64,000 nucleotides of DNA, from positions 1-64,000 of the forward strand of contig NZ_JABBPN010000013.1 of the NCBI RefSeq assembly GCF_012933385.1, in the 5' to 3' direction. Of the stretch, positions 9,455-20,390 are shown in pieces. Below the pieces are notes generated by a model that was given only the letters and a program-made list of their open reading frames with translations, searched no databases and was not told the origin of the DNA. The DNA comes from Paenibacillus lemnae (GTDB taxonomy: Bacteria > Bacillota > Bacilli > Paenibacillales > Paenibacillaceae). The position numbers and the translations under genes were made by a program. Each line of letters begins with the position of its first letter. The first letter of the stretch is position 1.

Positions 9455-12154
9455 ATGAAATTTAAAAGAATATCGATCGTTACAGTACTTGCTGCGGCTC
9501 AGGTTTTTACCATGATTCCTGTAAGTGCCCAGTCTTCTGCTGTCTTGGAACAGGAAGAAGTTAATCAGCGGTCCGTTGAAAGCGAAGCTGTGGAAGCTGT
9601 GGAAGCTGTCGAAGCGGCTCCCGAGAGCCTTAATTCAACACCAGAGGCTGCACAAGCTGACACAACTGCTGAGGAACCGGTTCAGCCGGAAGAGCAAAAC
9701 AACGAACAGAATGATGATGTCCAAATACAGCAGGAAGAAACGACGGAGCCACAAACGCAGACACCGTCAGCACAGACAGCGCCGTCAGCTCAGGAAAGCG
9801 CGTCTTCAGAGGTATACTCAACCGAACCCAATGAACTGGTTCTGCTCATGAACAGTGCCGATATGTATCATAACGGCGATTTATATAAAGCTGCACAGCC
9901 GATGGCGGTCAAGAGCGGCGTTTCCTATATTTCTATTCGTGCCATGGTGGAGCGCGCAGGACTAACCCTGCGGTATGACAACGCCACAAAAGAAACGATC
10001 ATTCTCAAAGACGGGAATGAACTGCGATTTACGATGAACAGCAGTGCATACAAGGTTAATGGTGAATCCCGATCCATGAAGGGCCCTGCATATACATACA
10101 AGGGAACGTTCATGGTTCCGCTTACGTCCATCACGGCGGCTCTGGGCATTCCGTATCAAGTCAATCAGCCGGAGAAAAAAGTCATTTTGAATCTGGCCGC
10201 AATGGAAAATGCCGGAGGAGGTAACAGCGGCGGCTCTGGCGGCAGTGAGCCTGTTCAGCCTCCCGCACCAATCCCTGTGGAACCTGGTCTCGTTCTGATG
10301 ATGAACAGCGCACAAATGATTCATAATGGCAAGCCCTATACAGCTGCCAAGCCGATGGCGGTCAAACAGGGGGTTTCCTATGTGGCTATCCGTTCGCTAG
10401 TCGATCGGGTCGGTTTTAATCTGAGATATGACAGCAGCACAAAAGAAACCGTTATTACACGAGGAAATGACGAAATCCGTTTTAAAACAGGCAGCAGTAT
10501 ATACACTGTAAACGGTGCACGTACTACCATGAAAGGTCCTGCGTATCAAGATACAGGAACGTTTATGGTACCTTTGACATCGATCACCCAGGCACTAGGT
10601 ATTCCATACCGGGTAGACCAGCTGAACAAGAGAGTTATCCTTTCTTTAAGCACCAAGCCAGTGGCCTCTTTTACGGTGACTAATAGCGAGGTTTTTGCCG
10701 GTCAAACGGTGGTGAACTACAAGACCAACGCATATTCTCCTGCAGGGCTGCCTATTGTGAATGAATATTGGGAAGGCCGCGAAGATGTGTTCTTTGAGAC
10801 AGGCATTCATACCGTTTCTTACTCCGTACAGGATTCCAGCGGAGAATGGAGTGATCCATTCATTCTGAATATTGAAGTGGTAACACCGAATGATCCACCA
10901 ACAGCTCAATTCACTACCAATAAGGAACAATACAAAATGGGCGAGATCATCACGTATACCGACCAAAGTACGGACGATGAGAATGCCATTGTGGACAGAG
11001 ACTGGAGCAACAATGCAAAAGCATTCTTTACTCCAGGGCCTGCTACAATAACATTAACCGTTACAGATAAGCACGGAGCAACCGACACGTTTGAAAAAAC
11101 CGTCATTATTACCGGTGAAACCTTGTACACGCGTGAAGAATTCTATCAACTCTATGCGGAAGTTGGAGAAAAGTTCTTCATCGATGGCTCCAAAGTGCCA
11201 GCAATGCCAATCGTACCGCTTACGACAACATCCGAGCCGCGGACCCTGATCCGCAGCAATAGTCCGGAGACCGTCAACCGAGAAGGGGTTGTCTATCAGG
11301 AGACAGGTGTTGGAGCCACGCGCTTTATGATCCATCATCTGAATGGTACAGGTAAACGAGTGAAAATGTATGTTGTAGCTACGAATATTAACAGTACGAC
11401 TGCAGCGCTCACGACCGAGTATGTCGGCATGGGCGGTCCAAGTGAATTTCCGAATGCAGCAGGTAAATTATCCGTGGAGCGTTATATGAGATCCATGCAG
11501 AGCAGCAGCAGTGATCATACGATCACACTCCGTCCCGGCGAAAGCCGCTTGATCCTGACCGAAATCAGCGCCCTGCCCGTGAAAGAGCGCCAGAGCGTAT
11601 CCTTGTTTGCAGATTTGTATACTGATTCGCCGATCCGGTATGATATCGTCATGGTTGGCGAGCATGAAGATCCAATCGCAAAGCTTCCGTCATTACCGCT
11701 GCTTCCGGCGGACGGCATTCACAACCGCGGTACGTATAACAACTCGACCCGGATTTTGGAGTCCAATGAGCTGGTAGGCCTTACCCCTGCCCGAATTGCA
11801 CTCGGAGACAAAAACCTGGATCCGTACTTGACAGGACATGATGGTATTACGGGTTACCCGATTTCCAACTCCGGCAACTTCGGTATGGTATATCGCATTC
11901 AATTGAATCGGGTAGCTCCCAACACGCTCATCACCTTTAACCCGAGGGGTGGAAGATTTATGGGATCCATGATGGTTAACGGCAATATCATTGGAGTGCC
12001 ATCCTCCTCCTGGGTTTCTGCACCACACGAGAGCAGCGTGTTGTTCCGCACCGGCGATTATGAACAATCCGTGGACATGTGGTTTACGGCTGCACCAGGA
12101 AGCAGCTTACCTGTAAGTATTGTGCTGAGCCCAATGCCTGAAGAGAGACAGTAA
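9455..12154 (+). CDS. secreted protein with two stalk (copper amine oxidase N-terminal) and two PKD-like domains
   Basis: An 899-residue exported protein of unknown function. Residues 1-27 are a signal peptide ending VSAQS. Residues 28-122 are a disordered, E/Q/T/P/A-rich linker including a short EAV tandem repeat. Two 'copper amine oxidase N-terminal' stalk domains follow (about 125-245 and 278-397), each with MNSA, YISIR or YVAIR, VNG and KGPAY...GTFMVPL landmarks, joined by a Gly/Ser/Pro linker. Two PKD-like immunoglobulin folds follow (about 398-475 and 479-553). The last 345 residues match nothing I know. There is no LPXTG motif or transmembrane tail, so it is secreted or held non-covalently in the wall. 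It is a single gene between two terminators. Confidence 0.85.
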   Translation: MKFKRISIVTVLAAAQVFTMIPVSAQSSAVLEQEEVNQRSVESEAVEAVEAVEAAPESLNSTPEAAQADTTAEEPVQPEEQNNEQNDDVQIQQEETTEPQTQTPSAQTAPSAQESASSEVYSTEPNELVLLMNSADMYHNGDLYKAAQPMAVKSGVSYISIRAMVERAGLTLRYDNATKETIILKDGNELRFTMNSSAYKVNGESRSMKGPAYTYKGTFMVPLTSITAALGIPYQVNQPEKKVILNLAAMENAGGGNSGGSGGSEPVQPPAPIPVEPGLVLMMNSAQMIHNGKPYTAAKPMAVKQGVSYVAIRSLVDRVGFNLRYDSSTKETVITRGNDEIRFKTGSSIYTVNGARTTMKGPAYQDTGTFMVPLTSITQALGIPYRVDQLNKRVILSLSTKPVASFTVTNSEVFAGQTVVNYKTNAYSPAGLPIVNEYWEGREDVFFETGIHTVSYSVQDSSGEWSDPFILNIEVVTPNDPPTAQFTTNKEQYKMGEIITYTDQSTDDENAIVDRDWSNNAKAFFTPGPATITLTVTDKHGATDTFEKTVIITGETLYTREEFYQLYAEVGEKFFIDGSKVPAMPIVPLTTTSEPRTLIRSNSPETVNREGVVYQETGVGATRFMIHHLNGTGKRVKMYVVATNINSTTAALTTEYVGMGGPSEFPNAAGKLSVERYMRSMQSSSSDHTITLRPGESRLILTEISALPVKERQSVSLFADLYTDSPIRYDIVMVGEHEDPIAKLPSLPLLPADGIHNRGTYNNSTRILESNELVGLTPARIALGDKNLDPYLTGHDGITGYPISNSGNFGMVYRIQLNRVAPNTLITFNPRGGRFMGSMMVNGNIIGVPSSSWVSAPHESSVLFRTGDYEQSVDMWFTAAPGSSLPVSIVLSPMPEERQ

Positions 12155-12193
12155 CAGATCCAAGTACAGACACAGTTATCCACGTATCGGCTG

Positions 12194-12238
12194 CCCCTAT
12201 CCTTATTCCTGTACTGGAAGAGGGATAGGGGTTTCTTT
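12194..12238 (+). terminator. intrinsic terminator
   Basis: CCCCTATCC at 12194-12202 pairs with GGGATAGGGG at 12222-12231, followed by TTTCTTT. It ends the 899-residue protein gene. Confidence 0.85.
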
Positions 12239-12255
12239 ATACCCGGTGTGCTTCG

Positions 12256-12284
12256 TTGACGAAGTGTTTTTTTTCAGGCATTAT
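12256..12284 (+). promoter_or_regulatory. sigma-A promoter of zur-yidD
   Basis: -35 TTGACG (12256-12261), 17-base spacer, -10 CATTAT (12279-12284), with TATAAA overlapping it. The -35 sits in the small hairpin CTTCG-TTGA-CGAAG. Confidence 0.5.
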
Positions 12285-12326
12285 AAAAGAAGTGAACATC
12301 AATTGAACTTCAGGAGGCTGCTGCGT

Positions 12327-12755
12327 ATGCTGACGACGGAAGAGATCATCGGCACGATGTCCGAACATGGACTGCGCATCACCGATCAGCGCAAAACGCT
12401 CGCCAAATTGTTTGGGGAACATAACGGATATCTCACTGCTAAGGATGTCTATGATCATATGGGCAAGAAATACAGCGGATTGAGTTTTGATACGGTATAC
12501 CGCAATCTGAGGGTGTTGTATGAGCTCGGAGCATTAGAACAAGTAGTATTTGAAGAGGGAATCAAATTTCGGGCCCGGTGCAGTGAAGAACATCATCATC
12601 ACCATATGATTTGTCTGCAATGCCAGAAGACGTATCCCATAACCTTTTGTCCCATGAACCTGACGGATGCGCCAGAAGATTTTCAGGTGGTGCAGCACAA
12701 ATTCGAGGTGTTTGGTTACTGCAGAGACTGCGCCAAGGAAGACAGCTCTTCATGA
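12327..12755 (+). CDS. zur: Fur-family zinc uptake regulator Zur
   Basis: A 142-residue Fur-family repressor: N-terminal winged helix (recognition part [14 protein letters not shown]), then a metal-binding dimerisation domain with a [11 protein letters not shown] stretch and a second cysteine pair CRDC near the end, together forming the structural zinc site. The family member is inferred: a separate, typical Fur is at 63190-63654, MntR is at 20445, and this gene is 3 kb from znuACB, whose promoter carries Zur boxes. ATG 12327 was chosen for the AGGAGG at 12312-12317; the longer frame upstream lacks one. It overlaps yidD by four bases. PerR is the main alternative. Confidence 0.85.
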   Translation: MLTTEEIIGTMSEHGLRITDQRKTLAKLFGEHNGYLTAKDVYDHMGKKYSGLSFDTVYRNLRVLYELGALEQVVFEEGIKFRARCSEEHHHHHMICLQCQKTYPITFCPMNLTDAPEDFQVVQHKFEVFGYCRDCAKEDSSS

Positions 12756-13030
12756 CCAAGTCCTTGCCATCCAGGGTACTTAATGCACCCATCCATGTAT
12801 ATCGTAAAGTCATATCTCCATTGAAACCGGCAACCTGCCGCTTCTATCCCACCTGTTCTGCATATGCCCTTGAGGCCATAGAAGTACATGGTGCGCTAAA
12901 GGGATCATGGCTAGCCGCAAGGCGTATTGCAAGATGCCATCCATTTAATCCAGGGGGGGTCGATCTTGTCCCGCCCCGTAATGATCCTGGTACGATGAAT
13001 GAAACAGCACGAACATCCGGAGATTCTTGA
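12752..13030 (+). CDS. yidD: membrane protein insertion efficiency factor YidD
   Basis: A 92-residue YidD-family protein, thought to help YidC-type insertases place proteins in the membrane. The family core is clear: [12 protein letters not shown], then [15 protein letters not shown] with two conserved cysteines, and [14 protein letters not shown]. The N-terminus is an amphipathic segment that should sit at the membrane face. The start ATG (12752) overlaps the zur stop codon, so the two genes are translationally coupled. In B. subtilis a yidD homologue is reported to be linked to zinc control; the pairing with zur here fits that, but this is inference. Confidence 0.92.
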   Translation: MTKSLPSRVLNAPIHVYRKVISPLKPATCRFYPTCSAYALEAIEVHGALKGSWLAARRIARCHPFNPGGVDLVPPRNDPGTMNETARTSGDS

Positions 13031-13056
13031 CATCCTGTATGATCGTTGATTATATT
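13027..13056 (+). promoter_or_regulatory. sigma-A promoter of the metG T-box leader
   Basis: -35 TTGACA (13027-13032, overlapping the yidD stop codon), 18-base spacer, -10 TATATT (13051-13056). Transcription would begin near 13063, giving a leader of about 370 bases. Confidence 0.7.
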
Positions 13057-13062
13057 GGGAGA

Positions 13063-15425
<2,363 letters not shown>

Positions 15426-15446
15426 CACAAGTAAAAGATCTAACGG

Positions 15447-15500
15447 GCCCCCCTAGGTCAGACACTTTTCATGAATGTGTCTGACCTAGGGGGGCTTTGT
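15447..15500 (+). terminator. intrinsic terminator with a 19-bp perfect stem
   Basis: GCCCCCCTAGGTCAGACAC at 15447-15465 is perfectly complementary to the arm at 15477-15495, with an 11-base loop. Only three Ts follow, so stem strength must do most of the work. It separates metG from the znu promoter. Confidence 0.8.
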
Positions 15501-15520
15501 AGTTCCTGGAACCTACCAAA

Positions 15521-15539
15521 TAATAATCATTACGATTTA
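15521..15539 (+). promoter_or_regulatory. Zur box 1 upstream of znuA
   Basis: On the minus strand this reads TAAATCGTAATGATTATTA: the left half matches the Bacillus Zur box (AAATCGTAAT-N-ATTACGATTT) perfectly and the right half partly. It abuts the -35 of the znu promoter. Confidence 0.8.
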
Positions 15540-15540
15540 G

Positions 15541-15569
15541 TTGACAACATCAGAAGGCACTCTTATAAT
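15541..15569 (+). promoter_or_regulatory. sigma-A promoter of znuACB
   Basis: Consensus -35 TTGACA (15541-15546), 17-base spacer, consensus -10 TATAAT (15564-15569). It is flanked on both sides by Zur boxes, so strong intrinsic transcription is expected only when zinc is scarce. Confidence 0.85.
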
Positions 15570-15579
15570 AAATATCTAT

Positions 15580-15598
15580 TAGTAATGATTACGATTTG
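15580..15598 (+). promoter_or_regulatory. Zur box 2 downstream of the znu -10
   Basis: TAGTAATGATTACGATTTG; on the minus strand it contains AAATCGTAAT-C-ATTAC, a near-complete Zur box. It covers the start of transcription and the sequence just before the znuA ribosome binding site. Confidence 0.8.
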
Positions 15599-15626
15599 TT
15601 AATTGGGAATGGAGTGGAGAGAGAAA

Positions 15627-16805
15627 ATGAACTTAAGAAAGAGTAAGTATGCCGCCCTGCTGATTTCAATGGTGCTGGTGTTATCTGCTTGTGGAAGCAG
15701 TAAAGGAGCCATTGCAGAAGATAAAATAAATGTCATTACGACCTTTTATCCAATCTATGAATTTGCAAAAGAGATCGGCGGAGAGGATGCCAATGTCATT
15801 AATCTGCTGCCCACTGGCGTGGAGGCTCACGACTGGACACCGAAAAGCCAGGATATTGTCCAAACCTCGAAAGCCCAGCTTTTTCTGTATAATGGAGCCG
15901 GTATGGAAGGATGGGTTCCCGGGTTTTTAAAAGGGCTCGACAAAAACAGTGAAGTCAAACCAGTTGAGCTAAGTAAAGGGGTTTCGCTGATTAATGCTGA
16001 AGGTGATGACGGTCACGGACATGGTCACAGTCATGGGGAGCCCGCCGAAGAATCACCATCGACTGAGGAACATGACCATGACCATAGTGGAGAAACTGCA
16101 GCCGAAAAGGAACACGACCATGACCATAGCGGAGAAGCTGCAGCCGAAGAGGAACATGACCATGACCACAGCGGAGAAGCGGCAGAGGAGGAGGCTCACG
16201 ATCATGACCACAGCGATGAAGCCGCGACGAATGAGGAACCTGTGGAGACAGAGCCTGCTCAAGCAGCGACCAATGACAGCAAATATGTTGACCCGCATAC
16301 TTGGGTGAGTCCAAAATCCGCGATCATTATGGCTGACAATATTTATAAAAGCATGGTAGAAGCCGATCCTGAACATGCAGACGGATATCAACAAAGGTAT
16401 GAGGCATTAAAAGAGAAGCTAGTAAACCTGGATAACCAATTCGAAAGCGGACTATCCGGGATTAAAGACCGCGAGATTGTAGTATCTCATCAGGCGTTTG
16501 GATATCTCGCAAGAGACTACAACCTGAAGCAGCATGCGATCATGGGATTGTCCCCGGATGCCGAGCCCAGAGCACAGGATATCGTGAAACTTGCGAAGAC
16601 GGTAAAAGAGAACAATATCCGCTATATTTTCTTTGAAGAGCTGGTATCCGATCAATTAGCGAGAACTTTGGCTTCCGAAACCGGGGTGGAAACACTCGTA
16701 CTCAACCCGGTGGAAGGCCTTACCAAACAGCAGGAACAAAGCGGAGAAAATTATTTCACTCTCATGGAGAAAAATTTGCAAAATCTTCAGAAGGCATTAC
16801 AATAA
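15627..16805 (+). CDS. znuA: zinc ABC transporter substrate-binding lipoprotein ZnuA
   Basis: A 392-residue cluster A-I metal-binding lipoprotein that captures zinc outside the membrane for ZnuBC. The lipobox LSAC puts the lipidated cysteine at residue 22. Metal-site histidines are visible in VEAHDWTP, VDPHTWVSP and VSHQAFGYL. Between the first two lies a loop much longer than usual (about residues 129-215), rich in H, D and E, with four tandem copies of an EHDHDHSGEAA-type unit. His-rich loops are typical of zinc rather than manganese members. ATG 15627 follows GAGTGGAGAG; an in-frame upstream ATG is less well placed. Repressed by Zur, by inference from the two boxes. Confidence 0.95.
   Translation: MNLRKSKYAALLISMVLVLSACGSSKGAIAEDKINVITTFYPIYEFAKEIGGEDANVINLLPTGVEAHDWTPKSQDIVQTSKAQLFLYNGAGMEGWVPGFLKGLDKNSEVKPVELSKGVSLINAEGDDGHGHGHSHGEPAEESPSTEEHDHDHSGETAAEKEHDHDHSGEAAAEEEHDHDHSGEAAEEEAHDHDHSDEAATNEEPVETEPAQAATNDSKYVDPHTWVSPKSAIIMADNIYKSMVEADPEHADGYQQRYEALKEKLVNLDNQFESGLSGIKDREIVVSHQAFGYLARDYNLKQHAIMGLSPDAEPRAQDIVKLAKTVKENNIRYIFFEELVSDQLARTLASETGVETLVLNPVEGLTKQQEQSGENYFTLMEKNLQNLQKALQ
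16014..16230 (+). repeat. tandem 42-base repeats encoding the His/Asp-rich loop of ZnuA
   Basis: After a GHGHGHSHG prelude, four tandem units of about 42 bases each encode HDHDHS-G/D-E-A-A plus acidic filler. The units differ by a few bases, so the array is diverged but still in frame. Copy number could change by slippage without breaking the gene. Confidence 0.8.
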
Positions 16806-16876
16806 TAAGAGGACTGCCGGGGTAGATTTCCTTCATCCCCGGCTTTATACGTTATTTAAGGAAAGGCGGCCATGGT

Positions 16877-17626
16877 ATGATGCCGGCAGCACAGGATTGC
16901 CATCAACCGATAATACAACTTAAAAATATCTCATTTTCCTACAGAGACCAGCAGGTCATACAGGGATTAAATTTTACGGCGAAAGAGCGGGACTTTATAG
17001 GCATCGTCGGGTCAAACGGAGCTGGAAAGACAACGCTTCTTCGCTTGATTGTCGGTCTTCTTCCGGCAGCAGAGGGAAGTATTGAATTATTTGGAGAGCC
17101 CATTCGCCGCTTCCGTGACTGGGAGCGGATCGGTTATGTGCCTCAGAAGAACAGCTTCAACCCGCTGTTTCCGGCTACGGTACGTGAGGTCATCATGTCC
17201 GGCTTGTACAACCGAAAGAACCTTTTTCGCCGAATTACCAGACAGCAGCAGCAGAAATGCGATGACGCGCTGGAGGTCATGCGCATTCAGAACATTGCAG
17301 ACAAACGGATCGGACAGCTGTCCGGCGGTCAGCAGCAGCGTGTGTTTTTGGCGCGTGCGCTCATTAACCGTCCTGACCTGCTCGTACTGGACGAGCCGAC
17401 CATCGGGATTGATGCCGAGACGCAGGCAAGCTTTTTCGAACTCATCACCCATATGCACGCCCATCATGATATGACCTTTTTGATGGTGACACATGATCTG
17501 GACATGGTCCAGGGCTATCTGGGGCAGAAACCGGTGGATCAAAATGGTAAAATTCAGTTTTTTGTGCGCCATTCTCATGAAGCTCAGGATTGCGTAGAAC
17601 AGGATTTACAGCATACACTTGTTTAA
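16877..17626 (+). CDS. znuC: zinc ABC transporter ATP-binding protein ZnuC
   Basis: A 249-residue ABC ATPase that powers ZnuB. Walker A is GSNGAGKTT, the signature motif LSGGQQQR, Walker B LLVLDEPT, and the switch histidine is in VTHDLD. It lies 71 bases after znuA; the gap has the short repeat CCGG...CCGG but no clear terminator. AAAGGCGG lies seven bases before ATG 16877. The C-terminal tail (FFVRHSHEAQD...) is longer than the bare ATPase core. It overlaps or abuts znuB. Confidence 0.94.
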   Translation: MMPAAQDCHQPIIQLKNISFSYRDQQVIQGLNFTAKERDFIGIVGSNGAGKTTLLRLIVGLLPAAEGSIELFGEPIRRFRDWERIGYVPQKNSFNPLFPATVREVIMSGLYNRKNLFRRITRQQQQKCDDALEVMRIQNIADKRIGQLSGGQQQRVFLARALINRPDLLVLDEPTIGIDAETQASFFELITHMHAHHDMTFLMVTHDLDMVQGYLGQKPVDQNGKIQFFVRHSHEAQDCVEQDLQHTLV

Positions 17627-17646
17627 TGTTGAAGGAGACGTTTGGA

Positions 17647-18453
17647 TTGCTAGATATATTGTCGAGTGACTTTTTTCAGCGTGCACTGCTGGGAGGTTTG
17701 CTGATTGGCATTACCGCTCCGCTGATCGGAATTTTCCTCGTGCTGCGGCGGCTGTCGATGATCGGGGATACCCTTTCGCATGTTACGATTGCCGGGGTCG
17801 CCCTTGGATTTCTGATCGAGGTATATCCGCTGGCGGCAGGGCTGGTTTTTGCTGTGCTTGCCTCATTTGCAATTGAGAAGCTTCGGAAAGCCTATAAAAG
17901 TTATGCCGAGCTGTCGATTGCGATTATTATGTCCGGCGGAGTCGCCCTGGCATCGCTCTTCTTCACACTGGGCATGGGCTATAATAATGATGTCATGAGC
18001 TATTTGTTCGGGAGTATTTACACCCTGGATGTGAATGACTTATACATGGTAGGCGGGGTGACGATCATCGTTATTACAGTCATCTCCCTGTTCTTTAAAG
18101 AGCTGTTCCTGCTCAGTTTTGAAGAAGATGCTGCCAGCGTGAGCGGACTGCCCGTAAAATGGATGAATATGATCATTACCGTATTGACAGCCCTTGTCGT
18201 CAGTACGGCGATCAAAATCGTGGGTGCTCTGCTTGTATCCGCACTGCTGACAATACCGGTAGCCATCAGCCTGCTCCTGGCTAAGAGCTTCCGTTCTGCC
18301 ATTGTGCTGTCGGTGGTATTATCAGAAATCGCCGTGGTCGGGGGTCTGATGATGGCAGGCTTCTTCAATCTCGCGCCGGGCGCTACGATCGTATTACTGC
18401 TGATTTCATTTTTAATTCTGACACTCATCGGCAAGAAGGGCCTTACGACTTAA
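17647..18453 (+). CDS. znuB: zinc ABC transporter permease ZnuB
   Basis: About 268 residues, a family 3 metal ABC permease with seven to nine hydrophobic segments and typical motifs LIGIFLVLRRLSMIGDTLSH and the GALLVSALLTIPVA loop that contacts ZnuC. I prefer TTG 17647 because AAGGAG (17632-17637) sits nine bases upstream; ATG 17626, which overlaps the znuC stop codon, is the alternative and would add seven residues. Last gene of the zinc operon; ccdA starts 13 bases later and may be cotranscribed. Confidence 0.92.
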   Translation: MLDILSSDFFQRALLGGLLIGITAPLIGIFLVLRRLSMIGDTLSHVTIAGVALGFLIEVYPLAAGLVFAVLASFAIEKLRKAYKSYAELSIAIIMSGGVALASLFFTLGMGYNNDVMSYLFGSIYTLDVNDLYMVGGVTIIVITVISLFFKELFLLSFEEDAASVSGLPVKWMNMIITVLTALVVSTAIKIVGALLVSALLTIPVAISLLLAKSFRSAIVLSVVLSEIAVVGGLMMAGFFNLAPGATIVLLLISFLILTLIGKKGLTT

Positions 18454-18466
18454 GGGGGATGTGTAC

Positions 18467-19180
18467 ATGGCTGATATCAATGTCGGCATAGCTTTTGCAG
18501 CCGGTTTGGCGTCTTTTATTTCACCCTGTTGTCTTCCGTTATATCCTTCATATTTGTCCATTATTACAGGGATGTCGGTAAACGAGCTCAAGACGGAGCA
18601 AAACCGCAAGGACGTCCGCATGCGTACGATGACGCACACACTGGCGTTCATTCTCGGCTTCTCCTCCGTCTATTATTCGCTCGGCTGGGGTGCAGGACTT
18701 TTTGGTGAACTTTTTATTGAATATCAGGATCTTATCCGTCAATTGTCTGCACTGCTGATTATCCTGATGGGTCTGATGCTCGTCGGATGGTTTCAACCGA
18801 AGTTTTTAATGAAAGACCGCAAATTTGATTTTAAATCCAAGCCAACCGGATACATAGGTACATTCTTGTTTGGTATTGGTTTTGCTGCAGGCTGGTCGCC
18901 TTGTGTAGGTCCAATCCTGATGGCGATCATTGCTATGGCTGCTACAGATCCAAGCACATGGTTTCCGCTGATCACTTCTTATTCACTTGGCTTTGCGGTT
19001 CCCTTTTTCATTCTCGCGTTCTTTATTGGCTCCACTCGGTGGATTTTGAAATATTCGAATGTTCTGATGAAAACTGGCGGGGTTCTGATGATCATCATGG
19101 GCATTCTGCTCTTCACCAATCAGATGTTCCGGATTACAATCTGGCTGCAGAGCATCACGCCGGACTGGCTTCGTTTCTAA
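18467..19180 (+). CDS. ccdA: cytochrome c biogenesis protein CcdA
   Basis: A 237-residue polytopic membrane protein of the DsbD/CcdA family that carries electrons from cytosolic thioredoxin across the membrane to extracytoplasmic thiol proteins such as ResA and StoA. Six membrane segments are visible, with the redox cysteines in FISPCCLPLYP and WSPCVGP. Length matches B. subtilis CcdA (about 235). The ATG at 18467 is eight bases after AAGGGGG; the GTG two codons earlier is too close. It is convergent with splB with only nine bases between the stop codons and no terminator. Confidence 0.92.
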   Translation: MADINVGIAFAAGLASFISPCCLPLYPSYLSIITGMSVNELKTEQNRKDVRMRTMTHTLAFILGFSSVYYSLGWGAGLFGELFIEYQDLIRQLSALLIILMGLMLVGWFQPKFLMKDRKFDFKSKPTGYIGTFLFGIGFAAGWSPCVGPILMAIIAMAATDPSTWFPLITSYSLGFAVPFFILAFFIGSTRWILKYSNVLMKTGGVLMIIMGILLFTNQMFRITIWLQSITPDWLRF

Positions 19181-19189
19181 GATGAATGA

Positions 19190-20260
19190 CTAAGTGAAAT
19201 AATCTATAGAAGACTTGGGAAAATGCTCGAAAATCCGCTCTGTGATAAATTGTCTCAGGGCGGTTTGCTGTTCGTCGGGATAGACATACTTATATTGTCC
19301 CCAGCGTCCCCATTTCTGCTTTCTTTTCTCAATATCCATTTCCAGTTTGGTTTTCGGATATCGCTGCTCGATAACGGTCTTGGCTGTTTTGGTAAAACGA
19401 TGCTGGATCATCTCAAAGGTCAGTCCTTCTGCAGCTGAAGAGGGGAGGGCGGCAGACAGACGCTCCAGCAGCTCGGCATAACCTTGTTCCCAGCCGTCAT
19501 GCCAGATAATAGGGGCAATGATGAAACCGAGCGGATAACCGGCATGAGCGATTTTAGCAGCCGCTTCAATCCGTTCCTCAAATCTGGAGGTGGCAGGCTC
19601 AAACTGGCGGATGACATAATCGGCATTGATGCTGAAACGGATACGAGTATGGTTATTGTGCTTCAGTTCCAGCAAAGGGTCGACATGATGAAATTTGGTG
19701 ACAAACCGCAGTCTGCCAAATTCTTCTCCAGCCATAAATGTGATCAGATCCTGAAGGGAGCCCGTAATATGTTCAATACCTACGGGATCAGAAGTACAGG
19801 CTGCTTCAAATGTAGTGATTTCAGGGGCCCGTTCCTCGATATAGGACTTTGCGGCTCCGAAAATATCTTCTGTATTTACGTACACCCGGATATAAGGCTT
19901 GGCACCTAACGTAGTCTGAAGATAACAGTAGTGACAATGCCCCATGCAGCCGGTGGAGATCGGGATCGCATAATCAGCCGAAGGCTTGGACTGATCGAAC
20001 TTCAGTGTTTTTCGCAATCCGACAACCAGTGTTCTTTTGGCCATCCGGTATTTTTCCTGTTCTGTCTCACCAGGCAGATTCGTGATTCGATTATGGGAAG
20101 TGGTCATCCGGTATTCAATGTTCTTAGCCTTAACAAACTCCATGATCTTCCTGCCCTTGGGGTATTCCAAGGCATCAGGCTCAAAATAAACGAGGTCGGG
20201 AATAAACGGTTTTGTAGCTCTAAGTGTTTTCTTGGGAATCACCAATGTATTTTCCGTCAA
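19190..20260 (-). CDS. splB: spore photoproduct lyase
   Basis: A 356-residue radical SAM enzyme that repairs the spore photoproduct (a thymine dimer made by UV in dormant spores) during germination, using a hydrogen atom from SAM without light. The cluster motif is CMGHCHYCYLQTT (CxxxCxxC). Length fits B. subtilis SplB (342). Start codon is TTG at 20260, preceded on the minus strand by AAAGGAAGG. Family members are made in the forespore under sigma-G; I could not identify a convincing sigma-G promoter. No splA is seen beside it. Divergent from mntR. Confidence 0.95.
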   Translation of the reverse strand: MTENTLVIPKKTLRATKPFIPDLVYFEPDALEYPKGRKIMEFVKAKNIEYRMTTSHNRITNLPGETEQEKYRMAKRTLVVGLRKTLKFDQSKPSADYAIPISTGCMGHCHYCYLQTTLGAKPYIRVYVNTEDIFGAAKSYIEERAPEITTFEAACTSDPVGIEHITGSLQDLITFMAGEEFGRLRFVTKFHHVDPLLELKHNNHTRIRFSINADYVIRQFEPATSRFEERIEAAAKIAHAGYPLGFIIAPIIWHDGWEQGYAELLERLSAALPSSAAEGLTFEMIQHRFTKTAKTVIEQRYPKTKLEMDIEKRKQKWGRWGQYKYVYPDEQQTALRQFITERIFEHFPKSSIDYFT

Positions 20261-20356
20261 AATGGCACCTTCCTTTCACCTGAGTGTATTTAGGTTCTCC
20301 ACTGCAATGAATGCAACACCTGTTAATATCACGCAGCAGGGTTTACCGGGACTTGC

Positions 20357-20390
20357 CAACTGCTCTTGATAACATGTATCATTACAGTTG
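20357..20390. promoter_or_regulatory. nested inverted repeat between splB and mntR
   Basis: CAACTG (20357-20362) and CAGTTG (20385-20390) flank TGATA (20367-20371) and TATCA (20377-20381). The nested dyad lies 55-90 bases before mntR and about 100 upstream of splB. It could be an operator for either gene; no regulator is assigned. It is not the known MntR box sequence. Confidence 0.4.

Noticed and set aside
12611..12751. N-terminal extension of yidD inside zur
   Set aside because: YidD family members begin near residue 48 of that frame; ATG 12752 overlaps the zur stop codon in the normal coupled way.
16014..16230. Possible CRISPR-like array
   Set aside because: Units are directly tandem with no unique spacers, in frame within znuA and encode metal-binding histidines.
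15991..16394. Frames on both strands through the ZnuA His-rich repeat, including minus-strand frames rich in GHGH or VMVM
   Set aside because: They are the repeat read in other frames. ZnuA is the real product.
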